Shown: positions 1 through 7,209 of the stretch, piece after piece | Layout: every line of letters begins with the position of its first letter | How positions within the stretch are numbered: position 1 is the first letter of the stretch | From: Aquitalea pelogenes | GTDB lineage: Bacteria; Pseudomonadota; Gammaproteobacteria; Burkholderiales; Chromobacteriaceae | NCBI RefSeq assembly: GCF_001515305.1 | Contig: NZ_LNQV01000011.1 | Location: 39,132-103,131 of the forward strand | Length of the DNA stretch: 64,000 bases | Direction of reading: 5' to 3' | Notes under the pieces: model-generated | What the model was told of the DNA's origin: nothing | Database searches by the model: none | What the model saw: only the letters and a program-made list of their open reading frames with translations | Translations under genes and position numbers: made by a program

Positions 1-530
1 TGTTTAACGACGGCCTGTCCACCCTGCACCTGTCTCGCTTCTATGCCAAATCCATAATGGCGAGTAATATCGGGTTCGACATGCTGTTCGGACCGGCCTA
101 CAAGGGTATCATTCTGGCAGCCGGTGCCACCATGGCCATGGCCGAACAAGGCCGCAACGTTCCGTTTGCCTATAATCGCAAGGAAGCCAAGGATCACGGC
201 GAAGGCGGCACGCTGGTTGGTGCCCCGCTGCAAGGCCGTGTCCTGATCATTGATGACGTGATTTCCGCCGGAACCTCGGTGCGCGAATCGGTTGAATTGA
301 TTCGTGCTGCAGGTGCCACCCCGGCCGGTGTTGCCATTGCGCTGGATCGCATGGAGCGCGGCACGGGCGAACTGTCTGCCGTACAGGAAGTGGCACAGCA
401 ATATGGCATGCCGGTGGTCGCCATTGCCACCCTCAAAGACCTGCTGGGCTTCCTTGAAGGCAGCCCGGAGCTGGCACAACATCTGGCTGCGGTACGTGAC
501 TACCGCGCCCAATATGGAGTGAATGACTAA
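1..530 (+). CDS. pyrE: Orotate phosphoribosyltransferase, 5' end cut by the window
   Basis: Transfers orotate to PRPP to make orotidine 5'-phosphate, the fifth step of pyrimidine synthesis, in the cytoplasm. The frame is open from base 3, before the first internal ATG at 57, so the N-terminus lies outside the window. The 175 residues seen match the family closely: [20 protein letters not shown], and the PRPP-binding loop [14 protein letters not shown]. coli PyrE is about 213 residues, so roughly 40 are missing. The stop is followed directly by the ATG of the next gene (TAAATG), which suggests co-transcription. The identification is very secure. Confidence 0.96.
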   Translation, partial: FNDGLSTLHLSRFYAKSIMASNIGFDMLFGPAYKGIILAAGATMAMAEQGRNVPFAYNRKEAKDHGEGGTLVGAPLQGRVLIIDDVISAGTSVRESVELIRAAGATPAGVAIALDRMERGTGELSAVQEVAQQYGMPVVAIATLKDLLGFLEGSPELAQHLAAVRDYRAQYGVND

Positions 531-1136
531 ATGACCAAGCACCTGCCCGCCCTGTTGATTCTGCTGAGTTGCGGTGCCGCCATGGCTGATGGCGGCCTGT
601 ACAAGTGGGTGGACGATGCGGGCAAGGTGCATTACAGCGATGCACCGCCCTTGCAGCACCAGAAGCAGGGCGTGGCAGAACTGAACCGTCAGGGCGTGGT
701 ACGCAAGCAGGCAGAAAGCGAGCAGGCACGTCAACAACGCGAAGCCAGCGAAGCCGTGCGCAAGCAGGAGCAGCAACGCCAGCTGGATAGCGCCCGCTAT
801 GACAAGAGTTTGCTGGAAAGCTATCGCAATGTGGACGAGCTGCGCCAGGATCGCGAAAAACAGCTGGGGATTCTGCAAGCCTCGCTGGATGCCCAGTATT
901 CCCGCATGAAAACCCTGAACCTGCAGTTGCGCGACATGCTCAAGGAGCAAACTGTCAACCAGCAACAGCATCGTCCGGTGCCTGCCGGTCTGCAGCACAA
1001 TATCCAGGTCATCCAGCAGGAACAGAAGGGCCTGGGCACACTGATCGCCACCAAACAGGCGGAATACAACAACGTGCGCCAGAAAATGCAGGAAGACATC
1101 GCGCGCTACCAACAGATCTCGCGTAGCAAGCAGTAA
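531..1136 (+). CDS. DUF4124-domain envelope protein with coiled coil
   Basis: A 201-residue protein starting at the base after the pyrE stop. Residues 1-19 form a signal peptide ending AAMA-DG. The next stretch, with LYKWVDDAGKVHYSD, is the hallmark of the DUF4124 domain found at the N-terminus of many proteobacterial periplasmic proteins. From about residue 45 the protein is rich in Gln, Glu, Arg and Lys in heptad-like spacing and is probably coiled coil. No catalytic residues are apparent and the function is unknown. It is likely co-transcribed with pyrE, with the hairpin just downstream ending the unit. Confidence 0.85.
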   Translation: MTKHLPALLILLSCGAAMADGGLYKWVDDAGKVHYSDAPPLQHQKQGVAELNRQGVVRKQAESEQARQQREASEAVRKQEQQRQLDSARYDKSLLESYRNVDELRQDREKQLGILQASLDAQYSRMKTLNLQLRDMLKEQTVNQQQHRPVPAGLQHNIQVIQQEQKGLGTLIATKQAEYNNVRQKMQEDIARYQQISRSKQ

Positions 1137-1140
1137 AGCA

Positions 1141-1166
1141 AAAAGCCGGACTAACCGGCTTTTTTC
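1141..1166. terminator. Bidirectional intrinsic terminator
   Basis: A 9-bp stem (AAAAGCCGG at 1141-1149, CCGGCTTTT at 1155-1163) around a 5-base loop, followed by a T run on the plus strand and preceded by an A run that gives a U tract on the minus strand. It lies between the convergent DUF4124 and coiled-coil genes and can serve both. Confidence 0.85.
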
Positions 1167-1183
1167 AATTCAGGAGCTGGCTC

Positions 1184-1510
1184 TTACTGACCACCGGCTT
1201 CCTTGCGTTTCCAGGCTTCATTCAATTGCTGGGTCTGCTGCTGCATTTGCTGTTTGGCAGCCGCGTCGGCACTGGTGGCCGCAGCCAGTTCATCTGTCGC
1301 CTTCTGTACTGCATTCTGGGCATCAAGCAAGCGCTGGTCGGCTTGCTGCTTGGCCGCTTGTGCCTGCTTGAGCCGCTCGGCGGCCTGCTCCTGTTGGTTG
1401 TTGGCCTGCTGGTAAGCCATCTGTGCCGACAGCAATTGTTCATCGACCGTCTGCGCCAATAGTGGCAGCGGTGCTGCCAGCAACAGTACAACAGCAAATT
1501 GTTTGATCAT
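1184..1510 (-). CDS. Small secreted coiled-coil protein, function unknown
   Basis: A 108-residue protein. I place the start at the ATG at 1510 because it is preceded by a GAGAGGG ribosome site and begins a good signal peptide (MIKQFAVVLLLAAPLPLLAQ). A longer upstream frame runs into the terminator and tRNA region and has no signal peptide at its start. The mature part is nearly all Gln, Ala, Lys and Glu with regular hydrophobic spacing, so it is predicted to be a periplasmic helical coiled coil. There is no recognisable enzyme motif. The tRNA transcription unit lies upstream on the same strand, separated by a terminator. Confidence 0.72.
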   Translation of the reverse strand: MIKQFAVVLLLAAPLPLLAQTVDEQLLSAQMAYQQANNQQEQAAERLKQAQAAKQQADQRLLDAQNAVQKATDELAAATSADAAAKQQMQQQTQQLNEAWKRKEAGGQ

Positions 1511-1600
1511 TGCCTGGGCCCTCTCACAGCCATGGTTGACCCCGTCATTATCCACACCACGGCCAGCCTTGACGACCCTGGCGTGCACCCGCCACAAAAC

Positions 1601-1632
1601 AAAAGCCCGGTCATCTTGGCGACCGGGCTTTT
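1601..1632 (-). terminator. Intrinsic terminator of the tRNA-Lys cluster
   Basis: A perfect 12-bp stem (AAAAGCCCGGTC at 1601-1612 with GACCGGGCTTTT at 1621-1632) and an 8-base loop, followed on the minus strand by TTTTGTTTTG. It sits 8 bases past the 3' end of the last tRNA and ends that transcript. Confidence 0.88.
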
Positions 1633-1640
1633 GCTGATTC

Positions 1641-1716
1641 TGGTGGGTTGTGAGTGGCTCGAACACTCGACCTACGGATTAAGAGTCCGCTGCTCTACCA
1701 ACTGAGCTAACAACCC
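1641..1716 (-). tRNA. tRNA-Lys (anticodon CTT), copy 2
   Basis: A 76-base gene including an encoded CCA. Acceptor GGGTTGT pairs with ACAACCC, the discriminator is A, and the anticodon loop is CTCTTAA with CTT at 1681-1683. The T arm has GAGTG/CACTC around TTCGAGC. It is identical to the tRNA at 1835-1910. Last gene of a four-tRNA unit. Confidence 0.96.
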
Positions 1717-1727
1717 GCATGAAGCGG

Positions 1728-1803
1728 TGGTGGGTCGGGCGAGATTCGAACTCGCGACCAACGGATTAAAAGTCCGCTGCTCTACCGGCTGAGCTACCGA
1801 CCC
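1728..1803 (-). tRNA. tRNA-Lys (anticodon TTT), copy 2
   Basis: A 76-base gene with encoded CCA. Acceptor GGGTCGG pairs with CCGACCC and the anticodon loop is CTTTTAA with TTT as anticodon. It is identical to the gene at 1921-1996 and lies 11 bases upstream of the last CTT gene. Confidence 0.96.
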
Positions 1804-1834
1804 GAGTCTTGCCATACAGCAAAACCGGAAAAAC

Positions 1835-1910
1835 TGGTGGGTTGTGAGTGGCTCGAACACTCGACCTACGGATTAAGAGTCCGCTGCTCTACCAACTGAG
1901 CTAACAACCC
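1835..1910 (-). tRNA. tRNA-Lys (anticodon CTT), copy 1
   Basis: Same 76-base sequence as 1641-1716, reading lysine AAG. It is separated from the next pair by a 31-base spacer and from the first gene of the unit by 10 bases. Confidence 0.96.
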
Positions 1911-1920
1911 GGATGAAACG

Positions 1921-1996
1921 TGGTGGGTCGGGCGAGATTCGAACTCGCGACCAACGGATTAAAAGTCCGCTGCTCTACCGGCTGAGCTACCGACCC
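1921..1996 (-). tRNA. tRNA-Lys (anticodon TTT), copy 1
   Basis: Same 76-base sequence as 1728-1803, reading lysine AAA and AAG. It is the promoter-proximal gene of the unit, with its 5' end at 1996, about 16 bases from the -10 element. Confidence 0.96.
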
Positions 1997-2011
1997 ACGA
2001 AAGAGTTCGCA

Positions 2012-2040
2012 ACTATAATAAAACAGCCTTTTTCAGTCAA
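2012..2040 (-). promoter_or_regulatory. Sigma70 promoter of the tRNA-Lys unit
   Basis: On the minus strand TTGACT (2035-2040) is followed by exactly 17 bases and then TATAGT (2012-2017). Both hexamers are near consensus with ideal spacing, and the predicted start is around 2005, just before the first tRNA. A strong constitutive promoter is expected for stable RNA. Confidence 0.85.
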
Positions 2041-2149
2041 TACTTTTACCGAATTAATTTGAAAAAACCGAGGCATAGACCCGAAATTCGTGCACATTCA
2101 CCGGAACCTGACAATCAGCAAAGCAGTCGAAAATAATTGTCGCCCCGGC

Positions 2150-2476
2150 TCAGCACTCTCTTGAAACCACCTCGGAAGATACCCATGTCAGATAGGCAGG
2201 CAAGCCCTGTGCGACTGGCAATGCAATGATTTCCGGCACATCATACGGATGCAGGGCTTGCAAGCGCTGCTCCAGTGCGGCATAAGCCGCAGCAGTGGTT
2301 TTGATGAGCAAGGGATATTCGCTGCCTTCCTGCAGCGCACCCTCCCAGCGATACACCGCCTGACAGGGCGGAAGAATATTGACGCAGGCAGCCAACTGCT
2401 CCTGCACCAGAACATGGGCAATGTGTCTGGCCGTTGTTTCATCCGGCACATTGCAGAACACCATCAGACAATTCAT
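2150..2476 (-). CDS. cutA: Divalent-cation tolerance protein CutA
   Basis: A 108-residue CutA1-family trimeric cytoplasmic protein linked to tolerance of copper and other divalent metals; the molecular role is still debated. The sequence shows the family core: MVFCNVPDETTARHIAHVL, LAACVNILP, YRWEGAL, LLIKTT, LHPYDVPEIIALPV and YLTWV. I choose the ATG at 2476 because GAGG lies 7 bases upstream. An alternative ATG at 2494 has no ribosome site. The length agrees with E. coli CutA (112). It is divergent from fxsA, with only 16 bases between the chosen starts. Confidence 0.92.
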   Translation of the reverse strand: MNCLMVFCNVPDETTARHIAHVLVQEQLAACVNILPPCQAVYRWEGALQEGSEYPLLIKTTAAAYAALEQRLQALHPYDVPEIIALPVAQGLPAYLTWVSSEVVSREC

Positions 2477-2492
2477 ACGGGTACCTCGATTC

Positions 2493-2918
2493 ATGCGCGC
2501 AATTCTGTTGCTGTTACTGCTTTATCCCTTACTGGAAATCGCCACGCTGGTTACACTGGCCCACCATCTTGGTGGCGGGGTGGTCTTCCTGCTGGTCGTG
2601 GCCAGCAGCCTGCTGGGGATCTGGATGCTGCGCAACCAGAAACTGGGCGCACTGATCACCCTCACCAGCGTCGTGCGTCAGGGGCAGCAAGTTTCCCTGT
2701 ATTCCTTGCTCTGGCCCTTGCGCTATGCACTGTCAGGCCTGCTGTTTGCCATTCCGGGCATTCTGAGTGATGTGCTGGCCATCTTGTTGCTGCTGCCATT
2801 CAAGGGGCCGAAGCTGAACACGATGGCAAATCCCGGCGCAATGGCCGATGATGTGATAGAAGGCGAGTTCAGCCGGGTTGACCCCAAGCGCAGTGACACG
2901 CAACGTCACCTGCCCTGA
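2493..2918 (+). CDS. fxsA: FxsA-family membrane protein
   Basis: A 141-residue inner-membrane protein of the FxsA family. In E. coli, overproduced FxsA relieves exclusion of phage T7 by the F plasmid; its normal role is unknown. The start at 2493 gives the family N-terminus MRAILLLLLLYPLLEIATL. Three or four hydrophobic segments follow (near residues 3-20, 22-42 and 72-98, with PGILSDVLAILLLLPF conserved), then a polar C-terminus with DDVIEGEF. No strong ribosome site is visible. It is divergent from cutA, a pairing that suggests shared regulatory DNA. Confidence 0.88.
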   Translation: MRAILLLLLLYPLLEIATLVTLAHHLGGGVVFLLVVASSLLGIWMLRNQKLGALITLTSVVRQGQQVSLYSLLWPLRYALSGLLFAIPGILSDVLAILLLLPFKGPKLNTMANPGAMADDVIEGEFSRVDPKRSDTQRHLP

Positions 2919-2926
2919 GGCCACAC

Positions 2927-3223
2927 TCACTGGACATGTAGCAGCTTGAGCACGGCAGCTTCATCCAGCACCGTGTCAATGGAAACCACTTTGTGGCGAC
3001 TCTTGTCACCGGCCTGCAGGCTGACCGCACGCTTGCCAACCGAAAAACAGTCTGCCAGCCAGGCCAGCAAGGCAGCATTGGCCTTGCCATCCACCGGTGG
3101 CGCGGCCAGACGGATTTTCAGGCAGTCGCCATGCTCACCGGCGACTTCGGTTTTTCTGGCGCCGGGCTGAACATGCAGCGTCAGACGCACGGTATTGCCG
3201 CTACAGACCAGCCAGGGTTTCAT
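2927..3223 (-). CDS. YggU/DUF167 family protein (UPF0235)
   Basis: A 98-residue protein of the DUF167 family, a small alpha/beta fold of unknown function often coded near yggT. Visible hallmarks are [37 protein letters not shown] and [12 protein letters not shown]. The usual family length is about 95-100. The start is the ATG at 3223, although no Shine-Dalgarno is evident. It converges on fxsA with 8 bases between the stops. Confidence 0.88.
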   Translation of the reverse strand: MKPWLVCSGNTVRLTLHVQPGARKTEVAGEHGDCLKIRLAAPPVDGKANAALLAWLADCFSVGKRAVSLQAGDKSRHKVVSIDTVLDEAAVLKLLHVQ

Positions 3224-3316
3224 GGTGTATTTTTTCGCAAAATGGCAATTCTAGACGATCCGGGCCACATACTGGCAAACCGTCGTTCCGGAATGGCTAC
3301 CAACAGGAGTTTGCAT

Positions 3317-3781
3317 ATGGATATCGGCATCAACGAACAAGACCGTCAAGACATTGCACATGGCCTTTCCCGGCTGCTGGCTGACACGTATACCCTGTAC
3401 CTGAAAACCCACAACTTCCACTGGAACGTGACCGGGCCGATGTTCAACACCCTGCACCTGATGTTCGAAACCCAGTACAACGAATTGTCACTGGCTGTCG
3501 ACCTGATTGCAGAGCGCATCCGTGCCCTTGGGCATTTTGCACCGGGCAGCTATGCCGACTATGCCAAGCTGACCGCCATTGCCGAAGCCAACGGCGTGCC
3601 CAAGGCCGAGGAAATGCTGGCCCAGCTGGTGGATGGCCATGAAATCCTCTGTCGCACCGCCCGCAGCATTTTCCCGCTGGCTGACCGCGCCTCGGACGAA
3701 CCCACCGCTGACCTGCTGACCCAGCGCCTGCAAGTGCATGAAAAAACGGCCTGGATGCTGCGCAGCATGCTGGACAAATAA
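3317..3781 (+). CDS. Dps-family ferritin-like DNA-protection protein
   Basis: A 154-residue Dps-type mini-ferritin that stores iron using peroxide and protects DNA in stationary phase, acting as a cytoplasmic 12-mer. The start at 3317 follows AGGAG at 3305-3309; an in-frame ATG at 3293 lacks such a site. The ferroxidase ligands are present with family spacing: H35 (in HNFHW), H47, D62 and E66, matching the H31/H43/D58/E62 pattern of Listeria Dps. There is no long Lys-rich N-terminal tail, so DNA binding by the tail seems unlikely. A strong terminator follows. Confidence 0.92.
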   Translation: MDIGINEQDRQDIAHGLSRLLADTYTLYLKTHNFHWNVTGPMFNTLHLMFETQYNELSLAVDLIAERIRALGHFAPGSYADYAKLTAIAEANGVPKAEEMLAQLVDGHEILCRTARSIFPLADRASDEPTADLLTQRLQVHEKTAWMLRSMLDK

Positions 3782-3800
3782 GTCCACGCATCATCCCGCC

Positions 3801-3826
3801 AACGCCGCGCCAGTCGCGGCGTTTTT
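3801..3826 (+). terminator. Intrinsic terminator after the Dps gene
   Basis: A perfect 9-bp stem, AACGCCGCG (3801-3809) with CGCGGCGTT (3815-3823), a 5-base loop and a T-rich tail. Confidence 0.87.
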
Positions 3827-3885
3827 CTTGCGGATGGCTGCTGCATGTTAAACTGCAGCAGACCTACGGAGCCTGCCGCACAACC

Positions 3886-4758
3886 ATGACTGCCCATCTG
3901 CGCAACCCTGCCAGCCACAACCAGAAACTGACGCTGATCATCATGATCGCCGTTTCGGTACTGGCTCATGTCTTGCTGTTCGGTTCCAGCATGATTTCAT
4001 GGGTCCGCCCGCTGCGACTGGCAGAAAGCCACACCATCAGCGTGAACCTGGCCAGCACGCCCAGCAAGAGCGCGCCGGACACCCACCGCCTGGGCACCGA
4101 CAATAATCAGGGCAGTGGCAATACCACCGAAAAATTCCGCCAGGCCAGCCATCGCAATCTCAACGAACAGCCAACACCCGCCGCACAAGCGGCAGAGCCT
4201 GCCCAGGCCGCGCCACAGCAACGCCAGGTACATACCATCCGCAAAGCGGACAACAAGCAGGCCGCAACCTTGCCTGCCCCCAGTCCCGGTGACAACAGCA
4301 GCCCGCCAGCGGCAGTGAATGCAGCCGCATTGCTGGCACAGGTGGGCGAACTGAACAGTGTGCAACGGGGTGATGTGGCACTGAACGACAGTGCACAGGA
4401 GTCCGGTAGCAAAAACGGGAGTGGCGACAGTACCCACCGCTATGAATGGGCGCGCTACCAGACCGACTGGCGCTTGCGCATCGAACGGATCGGCAACCTG
4501 AATTATCCGGAAGAGGCTCGCCGCCAGAACGTTCATGGCTCGGTGACGCTGGAAGTGACCGTGGCCGCGGATGGCAGCCTGCTCAAATGCCGCATCCTGC
4601 GAGGTTCCGGACACAACGTACTGGATGAAGGTGCACGACGCATCGTCCAGATGAGTGCACCATTCAGTCCCTTCCCACCGGCACTGGCTCAGCAAGGTGC
4701 CAAAATCATCGTGCAAACCTTCGCCTTCACCCGCGACAACCAGCTTTCCAGCCATTAA
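3886..4758 (+). CDS. TonB-family energy transducer
   Basis: A 290-residue inner-membrane anchored periplasmic protein. One transmembrane helix at about residues 17-36 follows a short cytoplasmic N-terminus. A long low-complexity linker rich in Pro, Ala, Gln and Ser runs to about residue 185, and residues 190-280 form a TonB C-terminal domain (NYPEEARRQNVHGSVTLEVTVAADGSLLKCRILRGSGHNVLDEGARR). TonB proteins pass proton-motive energy to outer-membrane receptors through ExbB/ExbD. No exbBD or receptor gene lies nearby, so its partner is elsewhere. It overlaps the ATG at 4758, but the next gene probably starts at 4773. Confidence 0.88.
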   Translation: MTAHLRNPASHNQKLTLIIMIAVSVLAHVLLFGSSMISWVRPLRLAESHTISVNLASTPSKSAPDTHRLGTDNNQGSGNTTEKFRQASHRNLNEQPTPAAQAAEPAQAAPQQRQVHTIRKADNKQAATLPAPSPGDNSSPPAAVNAAALLAQVGELNSVQRGDVALNDSAQESGSKNGSGDSTHRYEWARYQTDWRLRIERIGNLNYPEEARRQNVHGSVTLEVTVAADGSLLKCRILRGSGHNVLDEGARRIVQMSAPFSPFPPALAQQGAKIIVQTFAFTRDNQLSSH

Positions 4759-4772
4759 TGCAAGGATTCACC

Positions 4773-5147
4773 ATGTTTGAAGTCAATCGCAGCATCGCCC
4801 TGATCCGTCCCCGGGCACCGTTTCTCGCATGGCTGCAACAATTGCCGGGCGATCTGGACGGCCAGCTGGAGCTCGACAGCCTTACCCGGGATTGCAACGC
4901 CCTGCTGATTCCGGCGGCGGACGATTATGAATCCGCCCACGATTTTGTGCTGCAACACTACCGCATGCTGTTTCAGGCCGAGCTGGCCGACTGGTGCGAT
5001 GACGAAACACTGTGGCCGGAGCAACTGACACCGGCCCTGTTCCTGGAGTGGTTCGATGTTGAAATCCACTCCGTTCTTACCGATATGGTCGAGACGCCAC
5101 TAGAGCGCGAGCCATTCGTTCCGCTGGACCTCAATGCCGAGGATTGA
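4773..5147 (+). CDS. Conserved hypothetical protein
   Basis: A 124-residue soluble acidic protein. I choose the ATG at 4773, since AAGGA stands 8 bases upstream; an in-frame ATG at 4758 overlaps the previous stop and has no ribosome site. There is no signal peptide, membrane segment or cysteine cluster. It is rich in Asp, Glu, Leu and Trp (ELADWCDDETLWPEQL). I do not recognise the family. The tight spacing after the TonB gene and before the thioesterase gene (28 bases) suggests one transcript. Confidence 0.7.
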   Translation: MFEVNRSIALIRPRAPFLAWLQQLPGDLDGQLELDSLTRDCNALLIPAADDYESAHDFVLQHYRMLFQAELADWCDDETLWPEQLTPALFLEWFDVEIHSVLTDMVETPLEREPFVPLDLNAED

Positions 5148-5175
5148 GACCCAGCATCACACCGAGGGGAAACAC

Positions 5176-5583
5176 ATGACACATGAAACAAATATCAAGG
5201 TCCGTGGTTATCACCTGGACCTGTACGGCCACGTCAACAACGCCCGTTACCTGGAATTCCTGGAAGAAGCCCGCTGGACTTTCTTTGAAGAACGCGGCGA
5301 CCTGCCCTGGTTCCTGCAGTCCGGTCTGGCACTGGTGGTGGTCAACATCAATATCGACTACCGCTATCCGGCCACCATGGGCGATGCGCTGGCCATTGCC
5401 ACCTCGGTCAAATCCATCGGCAGCCGCAGTGCAGTCATGCACCAGCGCGTCACCCTGGCAGGCACTGACAAGGTGGTGGCGGAAGCCGATGTCACCTTTG
5501 TAGTGTTTGACGCCAAGCAGAACAAGGCGGTGACACTTGAGGGACAATTGAAGGAACTCCTGCAATCCATGCTGGACCAATAG
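5176..5583 (+). CDS. Hot-dog fold acyl-CoA thioesterase (4HBT family)
   Basis: A 135-residue thioesterase expected to hydrolyse acyl-CoA or acyl-ACP thioesters in the cytoplasm. The YbgC/4-hydroxybenzoyl-CoA thioesterase signature is near the N-terminus (YHLDLYGHVNNARYLEFLEEARW), with the catalytic Asp before the Y/F-G-H-V-N motif. The start at 5176 follows GAGGGG with good spacing. Substrate specificity cannot be read from sequence. YbgC often sits with tolQ, but here it lies 35 kb from the tol genes. Confidence 0.9.
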   Translation: MTHETNIKVRGYHLDLYGHVNNARYLEFLEEARWTFFEERGDLPWFLQSGLALVVVNINIDYRYPATMGDALAIATSVKSIGSRSAVMHQRVTLAGTDKVVAEADVTFVVFDAKQNKAVTLEGQLKELLQSMLDQ

Positions 5584-5640
5584 TGCCGGTTGCCCCACGC
5601 GTGTGGGGCTGCCGTTTTTCCACCTCCCGGATGACCCCGC

Positions 5641-6132
5641 ATGAAGAAGGTTCTGCTCTCGCTCCTGGCCGTGGCCGTAGTCGGCCTGATTGCCTACACC
5701 ACCCTGTTCGACCGCAATGCAGCACCGCAGGTCAGCTACACCTCGCTTGGCGGCCAGCACGCCGATACCACCTCGCTCAAGGGCAAGGTGGTGCTGGTGA
5801 ATTTCTGGGCCACCAGTTGTTCGGGCTGTGTGGAAGAAATGCCGGAAATCAAGAAGCTGCACCAGCAGTATGGCAGCAAGGGCTTGCAGATCATGGCGGT
5901 CGCCATGAGCTATGACCCGCCCAACTACGTACAGGCTTTTGTACAGAAATACCAGCTGCCCTTCTTTGTCGCCCTGGATGGCGAAGGCAGCATTGCCAAG
6001 GCATTTGGTGACATCCAGCTGGCACCCACCACTTTCCTGATCGACAAGCAGGGCAATATCCTCAAACGCTATGTCGGGGTGATGGATTTCAAGGAAGTAC
6101 ACCAGATCCTGAACCAGCAACTGGGCGCCTGA
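5641..6132 (+). CDS. TlpA-like membrane-anchored thiol-disulfide oxidoreductase
   Basis: A 163-residue thioredoxin-fold protein with an N-terminal anchor or signal (residues 3-23) and the domain in the periplasm. The active site is WATSCSGC, a CSGC variant of the CxxC motif, with a cis-Pro region at LAPTTFLID. Such proteins reduce or exchange disulfides, for example in cytochrome c maturation or thiol-peroxide defence. Partners are not apparent here. A second TlpA-like protein with CSPC is coded at 27257-27745. Confidence 0.87.
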   Translation: MKKVLLSLLAVAVVGLIAYTTLFDRNAAPQVSYTSLGGQHADTTSLKGKVVLVNFWATSCSGCVEEMPEIKKLHQQYGSKGLQIMAVAMSYDPPNYVQAFVQKYQLPFFVALDGEGSIAKAFGDIQLAPTTFLIDKQGNILKRYVGVMDFKEVHQILNQQLGA

Positions 6133-6140
6133 ACCCGGTC

Positions 6141-6174
6141 AGCAGAAAGCCCCGCCAAAGCGGGGCTTTCTGCT
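6141..6174 (+). terminator. Long perfect hairpin, probable terminator
   Basis: AGCAGAAAGCCCCG (6141-6154) pairs perfectly over 14 bp with CGGGGCTTTCTGCT (6161-6174) around a 6-base loop. A clean U tract is missing, but the position, 9 bases after the TlpA-like stop, fits a transcription end. Confidence 0.7.
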
Positions 6175-6190
6175 GCTTAGGCAGTGATTT

Positions 6191-6316
6191 GATGCGACTC
6201 TACTGGACCCGGCAAGGCCGGGCCTTTCGACTAAGCCATTTCTTCGGCAGCCTTCCCGTCCATTCCCCCCGCCCGGACCCCGTAAGGGTTGGCTTTCCTT
6301 ACAGAAAGCGAGAGGC
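6191..6316 (+). repeat. Dispersed intergenic repeat, copy A
   Basis: This stretch aligns by eye along its length with the reverse complement of 20168-20305. Shared blocks include a GC-rich hairpin (GGACCCGGCAAGGCCGGGCC here, GGACCCGGCAAAGCCGGGCC there), then GCAGCCTTCCC, a C/T-rich tract and GAAAGCGAG. Both copies lie just past a terminator between genes. No transposase is coded and no target duplication was seen. It looks like a small non-coding element, perhaps REP- or MITE-like, of unknown type. Confidence 0.6.
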
Positions 6317-6345
6317 GTTTGCCAATAATCGCAACCGAGGTCCGG

Positions 6346-7101
6346 TCAACGCACCGCACATACCGGACAGGCCGGATCACGACCAAACTTCATCTGGCGG
6401 AATTCACCGCTCAGTGCATCGTACAGGGTCAGACGGCCAAGTACCGGTGCGCGGCCTGCCAGCAGTTTCACCGCTTCCACCGCCTGCAAGCTGCCGATTA
6501 CTCCAACCAGCGGTGACAACACGCCAAAGGTCGCACACGGGCCATCAGATGCCTCGCCCTCCTCGGCAAACAGGCAGTGATAACAGGGTGAGCCGGCAAC
6601 ACGCGGATCAAACACCGCCAGCTGGCCGGCAAAGCGCACGGCCGCGCCAGATACCAGCGGCACCCCGGCAGCCACGCTGGCGCGGTTTACTGCATGGCGG
6701 GTGGCGAAATTGTCCGAACAATCCAGCAGCAGATCATGCGCTCGGGCTTCCTCCAGCAGGCGCGCGGCATCCAGCCGTTCACCCAGCGACCGCACGGAAA
6801 TATCCGGGTTGAGTGCCAGCATGCGGGCACGGGCTGATTCAGCCTTGTTCTGCCCCAGTGAGGCCATATCGTGCACCACCTGGCGCTGCAGATTGCTCAG
6901 CTCCACCGCGTCGTCGTCGGCCAGCGTGATATGGCCGATACCGGCACTGGCCAGATACAGCGCCACCGGCGAGCCCAGCCCGCCGGCACCAATCACTAAT
7001 ACCCGCGCGGCAGCCAGCCGCTGCTGGCCTTCGATATCGATTTCCGGCAGCAGGATATGCCGGCTATAGCGCAGCAGCGCCGCATCGTTCAGATCTGTCA
7101 T
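6346..7101 (-). CDS. moeB: HesA/MoeB/ThiF-family adenylyltransferase
   Basis: A 251-residue E1-like enzyme that adenylates the C-terminal Gly-Gly of a sulfur carrier, MoaD (molybdopterin) or ThiS (thiazole). The start at 7101 gives the family N-terminus LLRYSRHILLPEIDIEGQ. The nucleotide loop VLVIGAGGLGSPVALYLASAG, the DDDAVELSNLQRQ segment and two zinc CxxC pairs (CYHC and the C-terminal CPVC) are present. Neither moaD/moaE nor thiS is near, so MoeB and ThiF cannot be told apart by context. A longer upstream frame starts inside the ntrX terminator and is rejected. Confidence 0.86.
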   Translation of the reverse strand: MTDLNDAALLRYSRHILLPEIDIEGQQRLAAARVLVIGAGGLGSPVALYLASAGIGHITLADDDAVELSNLQRQVVHDMASLGQNKAESARARMLALNPDISVRSLGERLDAARLLEEARAHDLLLDCSDNFATRHAVNRASVAAGVPLVSGAAVRFAGQLAVFDPRVAGSPCYHCLFAEEGEASDGPCATFGVLSPLVGVIGSLQAVEAVKLLAGRAPVLGRLTLYDALSGEFRQMKFGRDPACPVCAVR

Positions 7102-7160
7102 GAGGGTGAAGCTTAGTGAAATCAGTCGCCAGACGCCATAGTTCCTGCGAGCTAGCCGGA

Positions 7161-7190
7161 AAAACAAAACGCCAGCACGAAGCTGGCGTC
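7161..7190 (-). terminator. Intrinsic terminator after ntrX
   Basis: ACGCCAGC (7169-7176) pairs with GCTGGCGT (7182-7189). Read on the minus strand it is followed by TTTTGTTTTT. It closes the ntrY-ntrX transcription unit. Confidence 0.85.
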
Positions 7191-7209
7191 TGGTTGGGCA
7201 AGCGGCGGA

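Noticed and set aside
3886..4758. TonB-family gene as part of a tolQ/exbB locus
   Set aside because: No ExbB, ExbD, TolQ or receptor gene is adjacent; the neighbours are unrelated proteins.
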